Positions 16,050 through 23,789 are shown, counted from the stretch's first letter. The stretch: 64,000 nucleotides of DNA from an uncultured Pseudomonadota bacterium (GCA_913055625.1 CAJXJW010000002.1:1-64000), one strand, 5' to 3'. The notes: generated by a model from the sequence alone, not told the origin. A program made the numbers and translations.

Positions 16050-16727
16050 ATGAACCACATGCCGCGCAAACTCATCCTGGGTCTCGCCGGCTTCGCAGTG
16101 CTGGCCACCGGCTGCGAGACGCTCGACCCGTACACCCGCGAGGAAAAGACCAGTTCCGCGACAAAGGGCGCTGCGATCGGCGCCGCCGCGGGCGCCGTCA
16201 TCGGGCTCATTTCCGGCGACGACGCCGTGGAGCGCCGCCAGCACGCCATGATCGGTGCCGGTATCGGCGCGCTTGCCGGCGGATCGGTCGGCTATTACAT
16301 GGACCGCGAAGAGATGAAGCTCCGGGCCCAGCTCGAGGGCACCGGCGTCAGCGTGACGCGCAACGGCGACCAGATCACGCTGAACATGCCGGGCAACGTG
16401 ACGTTCGCCACGAACAGTGCCGACCTGAACGCCAGCTTCTACGAGGTGCTGGACTCGGTCAGCCTGGTGCTGAACGAGTTCGACAAAACGGTCATCGAGG
16501 TTGCCGGCCACACGGACAGCCGCGGGACCGACGCGTACAACCAGGAGCTGTCCGAGCGCCGTGCCAACTCGGTCGCCGCCTACCTCCGCTCCCGGAATGT
16601 CATGTCGGAACGCATGATCATCGTGGGCATGGGTGAATCGCGCCCGGTCGCCGACAACGCGACCGCGGCGGGGCAGCAGCTGAACCGGCGCGTCGAGTTG
16701 ACGCTGGTACCTATTTCCGCCGGCTGA
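16050..16727 (+). CDS. OmpA-family lipoprotein (YiaD-like) with glycine zipper
   Basis: The 225-residue protein has a lipoprotein signal with lipobox LATGC (Cys near residue 22). A glycine-zipper region follows (GAAIGAAAGAVIGLISG and GAGIGALAGGSVGYYMD), then a C-terminal OmpA domain with FATNSADLN, the peptidoglycan-binding motif VAGHTDSRGTDAYNQELSERRA and NRRVEL. AAAGG precedes the ATG at 16050. It is predicted to anchor the outer membrane to peptidoglycan. A strong intrinsic terminator follows 24 bp after the stop. The gene is not adjacent to the sortase locus and so is not clearly part of it. Confidence 0.92.
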   Translation: MNHMPRKLILGLAGFAVLATGCETLDPYTREEKTSSATKGAAIGAAAGAVIGLISGDDAVERRQHAMIGAGIGALAGGSVGYYMDREEMKLRAQLEGTGVSVTRNGDQITLNMPGNVTFATNSADLNASFYEVLDSVSLVLNEFDKTVIEVAGHTDSRGTDAYNQELSERRANSVAAYLRSRNVMSERMIIVGMGESRPVADNATAAGQQLNRRVELTLVPISAG

Positions 16728-16751
16728 GGTCCGGCATAGCTACGGAAGACG

Positions 16752-16788
16752 GCGCAGCGGCCCAGGGACGGGCCGTTGCGCTTTTTTT
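16752..16788 (+). terminator. Intrinsic terminator after the OmpA lipoprotein gene
   Basis: A 12-bp stem GCGCAGCGGCCC / GGGCCGTTGCGC (one G-T pair, 16752-16763 with 16770-16781) encloses AGGGAC and is followed by seven T at 16782-16788. Confidence 0.92.
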
Positions 16789-16799
16789 GAGACGGATTC

Positions 16800-17117
16800 C
16801 TGGCGAGATTCTACGGCAAGGCCGATTCGGGCAACTGGATCGAGGACTCCGGTTACGTCGTCCGCTTGTTGTCGGACGACCGCGACGGCGCGGCGCACCA
16901 GCGCTTCGTTATCAAGCTGCGCAACGGGCAGACGCTGCTGATCGCCCACAACATCGATCTCGCCGCGCGAGTGCCGCTCGGCATGGGTGACCGGATCCGC
17001 TTCCGTGGGATGTACGAGGCCAACGACCTGGGCGGCCTCGTGCACTGGACGCACGACGACCCGATGGGCCACGAGAAAGGCGGGTACGTCCAGTACCGTA
17101 CCCGCACCTATTCCTGA
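16800..17117 (+). CDS. DUF3465 domain protein, apparently lacking a signal peptide
   Basis: The product contains ADSGNWIEDSGYVVRLLSDD, DGAAHQRFVIKLRNGQTLLIAHNIDLA and HWTHDDPMGHEKGGYVQY, the complete DUF3465 domain. Family members usually carry an N-terminal secretion signal. Here the frame is open only from 16791, right after the T-tract of the preceding terminator. No ATG, GTG or TTG precedes the domain; the first possible initiator before it is CTG at 16800, and a TTG at 16866 would cut into the domain. It is either initiated at CTG, trimmed by a deletion, or a decaying gene. The function of DUF3465 is unknown. Confidence 0.65.
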   Translation: MARFYGKADSGNWIEDSGYVVRLLSDDRDGAAHQRFVIKLRNGQTLLIAHNIDLAARVPLGMGDRIRFRGMYEANDLGGLVHWTHDDPMGHEKGGYVQYRTRTYS

Positions 17118-17135
17118 GGGCTCGCGCCCGGGTGA

Positions 17136-17999
17136 TCAGGCGGCGACCGCCGTCCTGAGTTTCTTGATGGCTGCGGCTTCGATCTGGCGAATGCGCTCGG
17201 CCGAGACACCGTACTCCGCCGCCAGTTCGTGCAGAGTTTTCTTGTCTTCGGTCAGCCAGCGGCTCTCGACGATGGCGCGGCTGCGCTCGTCGAGCGTGTC
17301 GATGGCGCTCGCCACGCGCGCGGTGGCGTCGTCGTGCCAGTCCTCGTCCTCGACCAGCGTGGCCGGGTCGGCGTTGGCCGCCGGCAGGTAGGCCGCGGGC
17401 GTGAACTGGTGATCGTCGTCGGCATCCGGCGCCGGGTCGAACAGCGTGTCACGCGAACTGAGCCGCTTCTCCATCTCGGTGACTTCGGCTGCGGTAACGC
17501 CGAGGTCATCAGCCACCGCCTGGGTCTCGTCGGCGGACAGCCACGCGAGGCTCTGCTTCGACTTGCGCAGGTTGAAAAACAGTTTCCGCTGCGCCTTGGT
17601 CGTCGCGACCTTGACGATGCGCCAGTTCTTGAGCACGAACTCGTGAATCTCGGCACGGATCCAGTGCACGGCGAAGGACACCAGGCGCACGTCGTAGCTC
17701 ACGTCGAAGCGCTTGACGGCCTTCATCAGGCCGACGTTGCCTTCCTGGATGAGGTCGTTCAGGGGGAGGCCGTAGCCGAGGTAGCCCTTCGCAATGTGCA
17801 CGACGAAGCGCAGGTGCGCGAGTACCAGTTGGCGAGCAGCGTCGAGATCCTCCTCCTCGTGGAAACGGATCGCGAGCTCGCGCTCTTCTTCCTTGGACAG
17901 CACGGGCACGGAGCCGACCGCCTGGATGTAGGCGTCGAGACTGCCGACCGGTCCGGCCAGGATCAGGTCGCGATTCTTCGTGGCAAGCGCAGTTGTCAT
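17136..17999 (-). CDS. rpoH: Heat-shock sigma factor RpoH (sigma-32)
   Basis: The 287-residue sigma-70 family protein has region 2 (HLRFVVHIAKGYLGYGLPLNDLIQEGN and RFDVSYDVRLVSFAVHWIRAEIHEFV), the RpoH box (QRKLFFNLRK) that sets it apart from RpoD and RpoS, and region 4.2 (LHELAAEYGVSAERIRQIEAAAIKKLR). The ATG at 17999 is preceded by GGGAGG; a TTG three bases earlier is not favoured. It directs transcription of chaperone and protease genes. A perfect CIRCE operator lies 32 bp upstream of the start. The usual linkage to ftsX is interrupted by an inverted tetR gene. Confidence 0.96.
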   Translation of the reverse strand: MTTALATKNRDLILAGPVGSLDAYIQAVGSVPVLSKEEERELAIRFHEEEDLDAARQLVLAHLRFVVHIAKGYLGYGLPLNDLIQEGNVGLMKAVKRFDVSYDVRLVSFAVHWIRAEIHEFVLKNWRIVKVATTKAQRKLFFNLRKSKQSLAWLSADETQAVADDLGVTAAEVTEMEKRLSSRDTLFDPAPDADDDHQFTPAAYLPAANADPATLVEDEDWHDDATARVASAIDTLDERSRAIVESRWLTEDKKTLHELAAEYGVSAERIRQIEAAAIKKLRTAVAA

Positions 18000-18030
18000 C
18001 AAGTGGTTCCTCCCTTAGCCGGGCCCGATT

Positions 18031-18057
18031 TTAGCACTCGGCTTCTCTGAGTGCTAA
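18031..18057. promoter_or_regulatory. CIRCE element (HrcA operator) upstream of rpoH
   Basis: TTAGCACTC at 18031-18039 and GAGTGCTAA at 18049-18057 form a perfect 9-bp inverted repeat around exactly 9 bp, the canonical CIRCE sequence bound by the HrcA repressor. It lies between 32 and 58 bp upstream of the rpoH ATG, in its 5' leader or promoter. Confidence 0.93.
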
Positions 18058-18098
18058 GACCTGTGGCGACAGAAATCGTGCCCTGTTCGAGCCCTTTT

Positions 18099-18114
18099 TT
18101 GAATGTCCGTTCAA
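18099..18114. promoter_or_regulatory. Probable TetR operator, site 1 (rpoH side)
   Basis: TTGAATGTCCGTTCAA is an inverted repeat TTGAA-N6-TTCAA, the same arms and spacing as site 2 at 18172-18187. Their centres are 73 bp apart, close to seven helical turns. Site 1 lies 42 bp upstream of the CIRCE element relative to rpoH, so it could affect rpoH transcription. Confidence 0.55.
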
Positions 18115-18171
18115 TATTGGGGGCCAAAAAACGCCGGCCTCCCGCCAGCGTGATCGCCACGTTAGCAAATC

Positions 18172-18200
18172 TTGAATGATTATTCAAGTATCGCTAGAAT
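18172..18200 (+). promoter_or_regulatory. tetR promoter with overlapping operator (site 2)
   Basis: TTGAAT (18172-18177) and TAGAAT (18195-18200) are separated by 17 bp, a good sigma-70 promoter pointing at tetR. The palindrome TTGAATGATTATTCAA (18172-18187; 18-bp perfect arms if C and G at the edges are included) covers the -35 box and most of the spacer, as expected for autorepression. Confidence 0.65.
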
Positions 18201-18256
18201 AGCCGGCGGCGGATCTCCAAGTGGTTGATCTGCCGATTCTTTACCGGAGGCTGCCC

Positions 18257-18847
18257 ATGGCACGAACCCCTGCATTCGATCGCGGCGAGGTCGTCGAAAA
18301 AGCGCTGGACGTGTTCTGGCGCCGCGGCTACGGCCAGACCTCCGTCAGTGATCTCGTGGACGCCACCGGCCTGCAGCCGGGGAGCCTGTACGCCGCGTTC
18401 GGCAACAAGAAGGGCGTTTTCCTCGAGGTGCTGGACACCTACAACCGGGCCTTCGTCGACCGCATCCGCGCGCTGGGCCGGGACGGCCGACCCGCTCTGG
18501 ACGGCATACGCGACCTGTTGTCCGGCATCGTCGAGGCGACGGTCTCGGGGCGCGGCCAGCAGGGCTGCCTCGCCGTCAACGCGCTGCTCGAACTCGCCGC
18601 GCACGAACCCGACGTCGCGCGCCGTCTGGCGGAGCACAACGAACGCGTGCGCGGGAGCTTCGCCTCGGTCATTGCCCGCGCGCAGTCCGACGGTGAAATC
18701 GCACCCGACCGCAGCCCGGAAGCCCTGTCGGCGTTCCTCGTCAACAACCTCTGGGGCATGCGAGTGACCTGCCGGGGCTGCACCGACCGGGAGACGCTGG
18801 ACGCCGTCGTGGACGGCATCCTCGAGGCGCTCACGCACCGCGGGTGA
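18257..18847 (+). CDS. TetR/AcrR family transcriptional regulator
   Basis: The 196-residue protein has an N-terminal helix-turn-helix (RGEVVEKALDVFWRRGYGQTSVSDLVDATGLQPGSLYAAFGNKKGVF, residues about 8-55). The C-terminal ligand-binding domain includes QQGCLAVNALLELAAHEPDVARRL, whose Cys in a GCL motif resembles the sensor region of AcuR/NemR-like members. The ATG at 18257 (MARTPAFDRG) gives the family start. No effector-target gene is adjacent: the gene sits alone, inverted, between ftsX and rpoH, with two matched palindromes upstream. It probably represses itself; any control of rpoH is inference. Confidence 0.9.
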   Translation: MARTPAFDRGEVVEKALDVFWRRGYGQTSVSDLVDATGLQPGSLYAAFGNKKGVFLEVLDTYNRAFVDRIRALGRDGRPALDGIRDLLSGIVEATVSGRGQQGCLAVNALLELAAHEPDVARRLAEHNERVRGSFASVIARAQSDGEIAPDRSPEALSAFLVNNLWGMRVTCRGCTDRETLDAVVDGILEALTHRG

Positions 18848-18854
18848 CGACGGC

Positions 18855-19820
18855 TTATCGCGGCTCGATGCGCCGCAGGTGCCGCGCGACCGCGAGCCAC
18901 GAACCGACGAGCCCGAGCCCGGTCCCGACGCCGAGGATCACGCCGACTTCGCGCAGGTCGAAGCCGAGTACGTCGACGCCGCTGTGGTACAGGCCCGCGA
19001 GCCGGCCGATCGGTGCCTGCAGCAGGAACGTGCCGTAGACGACCAGCCCGACGGCGAGCAGGCCGCCGAACAGGCCGTACCAGAAGCCGGTCCAGAGAAA
19101 CGGGCGCCGCACGAAGCCGTTGCTCGCGCCGATCAGCTTCGTGACCTCGATCTCCTCCCGCCGGTTCTGGATGTCGAGACGTATCGTGTTGCCGATGATC
19201 ACGATGATCGCGGCGCCGAGCAGCACGGCACCAATGACGATGCCCTGCCGGACGATGTCGAGGATCGCGTGAAAGCGCTGCACCCAGTCCGTGTCAACCT
19301 GCACGAGGTCGGTCTCCGGAAGATTCGACAGCTCCTCGCGCAGCAGCAGCATCGAATCGCCGGTGTTCTGCGCGCTGGGCCGCACGACCAGCGTGTGCGG
19401 CAGCGGATTCTCGCGCAGCTGGTCGAGCGCGGCGCCGAAGCCGGACTGCGCCTTGAACTCGGCCAGCGCGTCGTCGGCCGGGATCACCGTCACCGCGTCG
19501 ACGTCCGCGCGCTGCTCGATCAGCCGCCCGAGCTGGCGCGCCTGTTCGAGCGACTGGTCCTGGCGAAGGAACACGGAGAAATCCATCGCGTTGTCCCAGC
19601 CGCCGCTGATGGCCGCCGCGTTCTTCACGATCAGGTTCAGCGCGGCGGGCAGCGCGAGCGTGACGCCGATGACGAGCACGATCATGAGGCTCGCGAATGG
19701 CTGCTTCAGCAGGCGCGACAGCGCACCGCCCGCGGTGCTGACGTGGCGGCCGAACCACGTCGCGAGCGGGCCCGAGGACCGGAGCGGCGCCGTCGCATCG
19801 GCGTGCCTGTTCACAGCCAT
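18855..19820 (-). CDS. ftsX: Cell division protein FtsX
   Basis: The 321-residue protein has four membrane helices, one at about 45-65 and three in the C-terminal half. The periplasmic domain between helices 1 and 2 begins KNAAAISGGWDNAMDFSVFLRQDQSLEQA. The conserved segment IVIIGNTIRLDIQNRREEIEVTKLIGASNGFVRRPFLWTG marks FtsX. It partners FtsE to activate periplasmic septal peptidoglycan hydrolases through EnvC-type proteins. Its start overlaps ftsE by 10 bp, indicating translational coupling. It ends 7 bp from the convergent tetR gene. Confidence 0.95.
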   Translation of the reverse strand: MAVNRHADATAPLRSSGPLATWFGRHVSTAGGALSRLLKQPFASLMIVLVIGVTLALPAALNLIVKNAAAISGGWDNAMDFSVFLRQDQSLEQARQLGRLIEQRADVDAVTVIPADDALAEFKAQSGFGAALDQLRENPLPHTLVVRPSAQNTGDSMLLLREELSNLPETDLVQVDTDWVQRFHAILDIVRQGIVIGAVLLGAAIIVIIGNTIRLDIQNRREEIEVTKLIGASNGFVRRPFLWTGFWYGLFGGLLAVGLVVYGTFLLQAPIGRLAGLYHSGVDVLGFDLREVGVILGVGTGLGLVGSWLAVARHLRRIEPR

Positions 19821-20548
19821 CGCTCGTCATCCGGGCGCCCGATGACGAACGCCTGCTCCGAATCGACGTCGCTCGTGTCGTGCTCCAGCCGTCCGTCCGC
19901 GAGCGACACGCGACGGCAACCCAGCTTGTCTATCAGGGCAATGTCGTGGCTCGCGATCAGCAACGTGACGCCGAACTCATTGAAGCGGCGGAACACGCGC
20001 ATGACCTCGAGCGACAGGTCGGGATCGAGATTGCCGGTCGGCTCGTCCGCGATCAGGAGCTTCGGCCGGGTCGCGATGGCACGTGCGATGCCGACGCGCT
20101 GTTGCTCGCCCGCGGACAGGTGTTCCGGGTTCCGGTTTTCCTTGTGCAGCAGGCCGACCTGCTCCAGCGACGCGCGCACGCGGCGCCCGGCATCGCGCCG
20201 GCTCACGCCGGCAATGATCAGCGGCAGCGCGACGTTGTCCGCGACGCTGCGGTCATACAGCAGCTTGTGATCCTGGAACACCATGCCGATCTGCCGTCGA
20301 TAGGCCGGGATTCGGCGCCGGCCGACGCGGCGCGTGTTCTTGCCGTCAACGATCACCTGGCCGCCGCTCGGCCGGTCGATCAGCGCAATCAGGCGCAACA
20401 GCGTGCTCTTGCCGGCCCCGGAGTGACCGGTAATGAACACCATCTCGCCACGCTCGATCGTGAGGCTCAGGTCGGAGAGCGCTTCCTGCCCGCCGGGAAA
20501 ACGCTTGCTGACGTGCTCGAGCCGGATCATGGCGTCGGCGTCAGCCAT
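19811..20548 (-). CDS. ftsE: Cell division ATP-binding protein FtsE
   Basis: The 245-residue ABC ATPase has Walker A GHSGAGKSTLLRL, a Q-loop in RRQIGMVFQDHKLL, signature LSAGEQQRVGIARA (LSGGEQQ in most), and Walker B LLIADEPTGNLD with the switch His in LIASHD. The ATG at 20548 overlaps the ftsY stop (ATGGCTGA). A second ATG at 20530 (MIRLEHVSKRF) gives the usual FtsE N terminus, but no ribosome binding site precedes it. It forms the FtsEX complex at the divisome. Confidence 0.94.
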   Translation of the reverse strand: MADADAMIRLEHVSKRFPGGQEALSDLSLTIERGEMVFITGHSGAGKSTLLRLIALIDRPSGGQVIVDGKNTRRVGRRRIPAYRRQIGMVFQDHKLLYDRSVADNVALPLIIAGVSRRDAGRRVRASLEQVGLLHKENRNPEHLSAGEQQRVGIARAIATRPKLLIADEPTGNLDPDLSLEVMRVFRRFNEFGVTLLIASHDIALIDKLGCRRVSLADGRLEHDTSDVDSEQAFVIGRPDDERWL

Positions 20549-21512
20549 CGGCGCGTACCCCCGTCAGCGCATCGGCGAAATCCGACGCGACGAACGGCTG
20601 CATGTCCGCGGCCGACTCGCCGATACCGATGAAACGCACGGGTACGCCGAGACGGCCGGCGATCGCGAGCAGGATCCCGCCTTTCGCGCTGCCGTCGAGC
20701 TTGGTCACGGTGATGCCGGTCAGGCCGAGCGCCTCGTGAAACTTCTCGGCTTGCGCCAGCGCGTTCTGACCCTGGCTCGCATCGAGGACGAGCATGACCT
20801 CGTGCGGCGCCCCCTCCGCCTGGCGCGAAACGACACGCTTGATCTTGCCGAGCTCGTCCATCAGGCCCTGCTGGTTCTGCAGGCGCCCCGCGGTATCGGC
20901 CAGCAGGATATCGATGCCGCGCGCCTTTGCCGCCTGCCAGGCATCGAAGATGACCGCCGCCGGGTCCGCGCCGTGCTGTTGAGAGATGACCGGCACGCCG
21001 TTCCGCTCGCCCCACGCCTGGAGCTGCTCGATGGCCGCGGCACGGAACGTGTCGCCGGCGGCCAGCATCACGCTGCGGCCCTCGTCGAGGAAGCGCCGCG
21101 CGAGCTTGCCGATCGTGGTCGTCTTGCCGGCGCCGTTCACGCCGACCATCAGGATCAGGAATGGCTCGTCCTGTTCGGGAATGTGGAGTGGCTGCTCGAC
21201 CGGTGCGAGCGTGTCGGCGACGGCATCGCGCAACGCCTGGCGCAGCGCCGCCATGTCCGCGAGCTGCCGGCGCTTGAGCCGCGAGCGCAGCTCGCCCACG
21301 ATGCGCCCGCTGGTCTCGATGCCGACGTCCGCCATGACGAGCAGCGACTCGAGTTCGTCGACCGTGTCCTCGTCGATCTTGCCGCCCGGCGCCAGGTCGG
21401 CGAGGTCCGTCGTGAGCCAGCTGTCGCCGCGATTGATCCGCTTGCGCAGCCGTGAGAACCAGCCGTCCCGCGGTGCGTCGTCCGTGTTGTCCCTGGTCTT
21501 CCTTCCAAACAT
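20541..21512 (-). CDS. ftsY: Signal recognition particle receptor FtsY
   Basis: The 323-residue SRP-type GTPase has a short acidic/basic N-terminal region (MFGRKTRDNTDDAPRDGWF) rather than the long A domain of E. coli. It then has the N domain and the G domain with G1 VGVNGAGKTTTIGKLA, G2/G3 DTFRAAA and DTAGRLQNQ, G4 TKLDGSAKGG, and the C-terminal GESAADMQPF. It docks ribosome-SRP complexes at the inner membrane. It is the first gene of the leftward ftsY-ftsE-ftsX operon, divergent from rsmD across 70 bp. Confidence 0.96.
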   Translation of the reverse strand: MFGRKTRDNTDDAPRDGWFSRLRKRINRGDSWLTTDLADLAPGGKIDEDTVDELESLLVMADVGIETSGRIVGELRSRLKRRQLADMAALRQALRDAVADTLAPVEQPLHIPEQDEPFLILMVGVNGAGKTTTIGKLARRFLDEGRSVMLAAGDTFRAAAIEQLQAWGERNGVPVISQQHGADPAAVIFDAWQAAKARGIDILLADTAGRLQNQQGLMDELGKIKRVVSRQAEGAPHEVMLVLDASQGQNALAQAEKFHEALGLTGITVTKLDGSAKGGILLAIAGRLGVPVRFIGIGESAADMQPFVASDFADALTGVRADG

Positions 21513-21582
21513 TGCCGGCTCGAACCGTGAGTGTGCTTCACCTACACTGTCCGCTCGACGTCACCGCGTAAGGATCGGGCAA

Positions 21583-22215
21583 ATGGCGGCACGCCGGGCC
21601 GGCGGCAGGAACCGAAAGCGCGAATCCCCGGCGACGCCACCGGGACGGCTGCGTATTGTAGCGGGAATGTGGCGCAGCCGCGTCCTGGAAATCGCGGACG
21701 TGCCCGGCCTGCGCCCGACCGCGGAGCGGATCCGCGAAACCCTGTTCAACTGGCTGACGCCGCGCATCGCGACCGCGCGTTGCCTCGACCTGTTCGCCGG
21801 CACCGGTGCCCTGGGCTTCGAGGCTCTGTCCCGGGGCGCCCGCGGGGTGACGTTCGTCGAGAAATCGCCGGTCGCGTTCGAGGCGCTTACCCGGAACGCC
21901 CGCAGCCTCGGCGCCACTGGCGCGACGTTGCTGCGATCGGACGCCGGCACGTTCCTGCAGGGCGCCGACCCGGGCGCGTACGACGTGATATTCCTCGACC
22001 CGCCGTTCGCTGACGGCAGCCTCGAGTCGCTGTGCGCGCAGATCGACGAGCGCGGCCTGCTGGCACCGCGTGGCCGGGTATACCTGGAAATGGATCGCGG
22101 AAACGCGCTGCCGGGACTGCCCTCCGGCTGGCAGGTGCTCAGGGAGAAAACGGCCGGCAACGTGCGTTATGCTCTGGCCACACCGGCAGGCGGCACCGAC
22201 GACAGCGAGGAGTAG
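21583..22215 (+). CDS. rsmD: 16S rRNA (guanine966-N2)-methyltransferase RsmD
   Basis: The 210-residue protein starts at the ATG at 21583 with AAGGA upstream. It contains RLRIVAGMWRSRVL, the RPTAERIRETLFNWL block, the SAM-binding motif LDLFAGTGALGFEALSRGA and the catalytic motif FLDPPF (the DPPF/NPPY motif of N6/N2 methyltransferases). The N-terminal Arg-rich extension (MAARRAGGRNRKRE) is typical. It methylates G966 of 16S rRNA. It lies 3 bp upstream of coaD. Confidence 0.94.
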   Translation: MAARRAGGRNRKRESPATPPGRLRIVAGMWRSRVLEIADVPGLRPTAERIRETLFNWLTPRIATARCLDLFAGTGALGFEALSRGARGVTFVEKSPVAFEALTRNARSLGATGATLLRSDAGTFLQGADPGAYDVIFLDPPFADGSLESLCAQIDERGLLAPRGRVYLEMDRGNALPGLPSGWQVLREKTAGNVRYALATPAGGTDDSEE

Positions 22216-22218
22216 CGA

Positions 22219-22707
22219 ATGCCAGTCAACGCGATGTACCCGGGCACGTTCGACCCCATCACCCTGGGGCACGAAGATCTCGTCCGGCGCGCCGCTCTCC
22301 TGTTCGATCACGTGGTCGTGGCCATCGCCGCGAACACCGGCAGCAAGGTGCCGATGTTTTCCGTCGACGAGCGTGTCGACATGGCCCGCGTCGCGCTGGA
22401 CGACATCGACAACGTCGAGGTCACCCGCTACAACGGCCTGACCGTCGACTTCGCTCGCCAGCGCAACCTGCGCGTCATCGTCCGCGGCCTGCGTGCCGTC
22501 TCGGACTTCGAATACGAATTCCAGCTCGCAAACATGAACCGGCACCTGACCGACGAGGTGGAAACGGCCTTCCTCACGCCGACCGAGAAGTTCAACTTCA
22601 TCTCGTCGAGCCTCGTCCGTGAGGTCGCGGAACTCGGCGGCGACATCAGCGAATTCGTCTCGCCGCTGGTGAAACAGGCACTGCTGGATCGCATCGGTCA
22701 GCGTTGA
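22219..22707 (+). CDS. coaD: Phosphopantetheine adenylyltransferase
   Basis: The 162-residue protein is the usual length. It has the nucleotidyltransferase motif YPGTFDPITLGHEDL (T/HxGH), RVDMARVAL, the adenylate-binding VRGLRAVSDFEYEFQLANMNR and the closing ISSSLVREVAELGGDISEFV. It converts 4'-phosphopantetheine and ATP to dephospho-CoA, the fourth step of CoA synthesis. It is cotranscribed with rsmD. The bifunctional coaBC gene for earlier steps lies at 24881. Confidence 0.97.
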   Translation: MPVNAMYPGTFDPITLGHEDLVRRAALLFDHVVVAIAANTGSKVPMFSVDERVDMARVALDDIDNVEVTRYNGLTVDFARQRNLRVIVRGLRAVSDFEYEFQLANMNRHLTDEVETAFLTPTEKFNFISSSLVREVAELGGDISEFVSPLVKQALLDRIGQR

Positions 22708-22719
22708 GCCGCCCGATAC

Positions 22720-23532
22720 CTAGGTCTGGCACCGCACGCAGTAGTAACTCATTCGCTGCCCAATGACGTCGGCCCGCACCGGGTCCCCGCAGTTGACACA
22801 CGGCAGGTCCTCGCGATCGTAGACCGCGAGTTCCTGCTTGAAGTAGCCGGCCTCACCGTCGCCGCCGTAGAAATCGCGCAAAGTGGTTCCGCCGGCCCGG
22901 ATCGCCTTCTTGAGAACGGTCCGGACGGCGTCCGCGAGACGCTCGTAGCGTGCCTCCGCGATTCGGCCGGCCGCGCGTTTCGGGTGGATGCCGGCAAGGA
23001 ACAGCGATTCGCTCGCGTAGATATTGCCGACACCGACGACGACCTGCGGCGTCATGACGAATTGCTTGACGGCAACGCGGCGGCCGCGCGAACGCTCCCA
23101 CAGGTGCCGGCCTGAGAAGTCCGGGCCCAGCGGTTCCGGGCCGAGCGCTGCAAGCAGCGGGTGTTCGAGCGGCGTGGCGCTGAAGTGCAGCGAGCCGAAG
23201 CGCCGTGGATCGCGGAGGCGCAGCGCCTTCCCGGACGCCAGTTCGATGTCGACGTGGTCGTGCACGCCGGCCGGCGTCCCGGTATCGACGATGTGCACAT
23301 GGCCGGACATGCCGAGGTGCAGGATCACGCTGCCGCGCCCGGTCCTGATCAGGAGGTACTTCGCGCGCCGGTCGACCGACTCGATCGTCGTGCCGGTGAG
23401 CTTGCGCTCGAAGCCCGGTTCCACCGGCCAGCGCAGGCGCCGGTCGCGGATGACGATGCGCGTGATCGCCTGGCCTTCGAGAAACGGCGCGATGCCGCGG
23501 CGGCTCGTCTCGACTTCGGGCAGTTCGGGCAT
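22720..23532 (-). CDS. mutM: Formamidopyrimidine-DNA glycosylase
   Basis: The 270-residue protein starts at MPELPEVETSRRG, so the catalytic N-terminal proline and Glu are exposed after Met removal; in-frame Met codons further upstream would block catalysis. Other landmarks are the beta-loop HLGMSGHVHI, the VGNIYASESLFLAGIHP helix-two-turn-helix, and a C-terminal zinc finger CVNCGDPV...YYCVRCQ with four Cys. It excises 8-oxoguanine and FaPy lesions. A terminator separates it from rpmG upstream, so it needs its own promoter or read-through. Confidence 0.97.
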   Translation of the reverse strand: MPELPEVETSRRGIAPFLEGQAITRIVIRDRRLRWPVEPGFERKLTGTTIESVDRRAKYLLIRTGRGSVILHLGMSGHVHIVDTGTPAGVHDHVDIELASGKALRLRDPRRFGSLHFSATPLEHPLLAALGPEPLGPDFSGRHLWERSRGRRVAVKQFVMTPQVVVGVGNIYASESLFLAGIHPKRAAGRIAEARYERLADAVRTVLKKAIRAGGTTLRDFYGGDGEAGYFKQELAVYDREDLPCVNCGDPVRADVIGQRMSYYCVRCQT

Positions 23533-23551
23533 GGGCGTGGCCTGCTCCATC

Positions 23552-23578
23552 AAAAAAGCCCGCAACGGAGGCGGGCTT
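23552..23578 (-). terminator. Intrinsic terminator after rpmG
   Basis: On the minus strand a stem AGCCCGC / GCGGGCT with a 7-nt loop is followed by TTTTTT. It lies 27 bp beyond the rpmG stop and 20 bp before the mutM ATG. Confidence 0.88.
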
Positions 23579-23604
23579 TCGGGGATTCCTGCAAGGCAGG
23601 CGAA

Positions 23605-23772
23605 TTACTTGATCTTCGCTTCCTTGTAGTCGACGTGCTTGCGAATCGTCGGGTCGTACTTCTTCGTCTCCATCTTCTCGGGATGCAGGCGCTTGTTCTT
23701 CGTGGTCGTGTAGAAGTGACCGGTGCCGGCGCTCGAAACGAGCCGGATCTTTTCGCGGTTGGTCTTGGCCAT
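23605..23772 (-). CDS. rpmG: 50S ribosomal protein L33
   Basis: The 55-residue protein [20 protein letters not shown]... with [19 protein letters not shown] is a full L33. It lacks the two CxxC zinc pairs, so it is the Zn-independent form. It is 17 bp downstream of rpmB in the standard rpmB-rpmG order. Confidence 0.98.
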   Translation of the reverse strand: MAKTNREKIRLVSSAGTGHFYTTTKNKRLHPEKMETKKYDPTIRKHVDYKEAKIK

Positions 23773-23789
23773 GGTGAGCTCCTCGGCGC

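Noticed and set aside
15861..16511. N-terminal extension of the DUF962 protein to 369 codons
   Set aside because: It would run antisense through the OmpA lipoprotein gene; the family start is at 15860.
17999..18187. 62-codon frame upstream of rpoH
   Set aside because: It overlaps the CIRCE element and the TetR operators and has no ribosome binding site; this is regulatory DNA.
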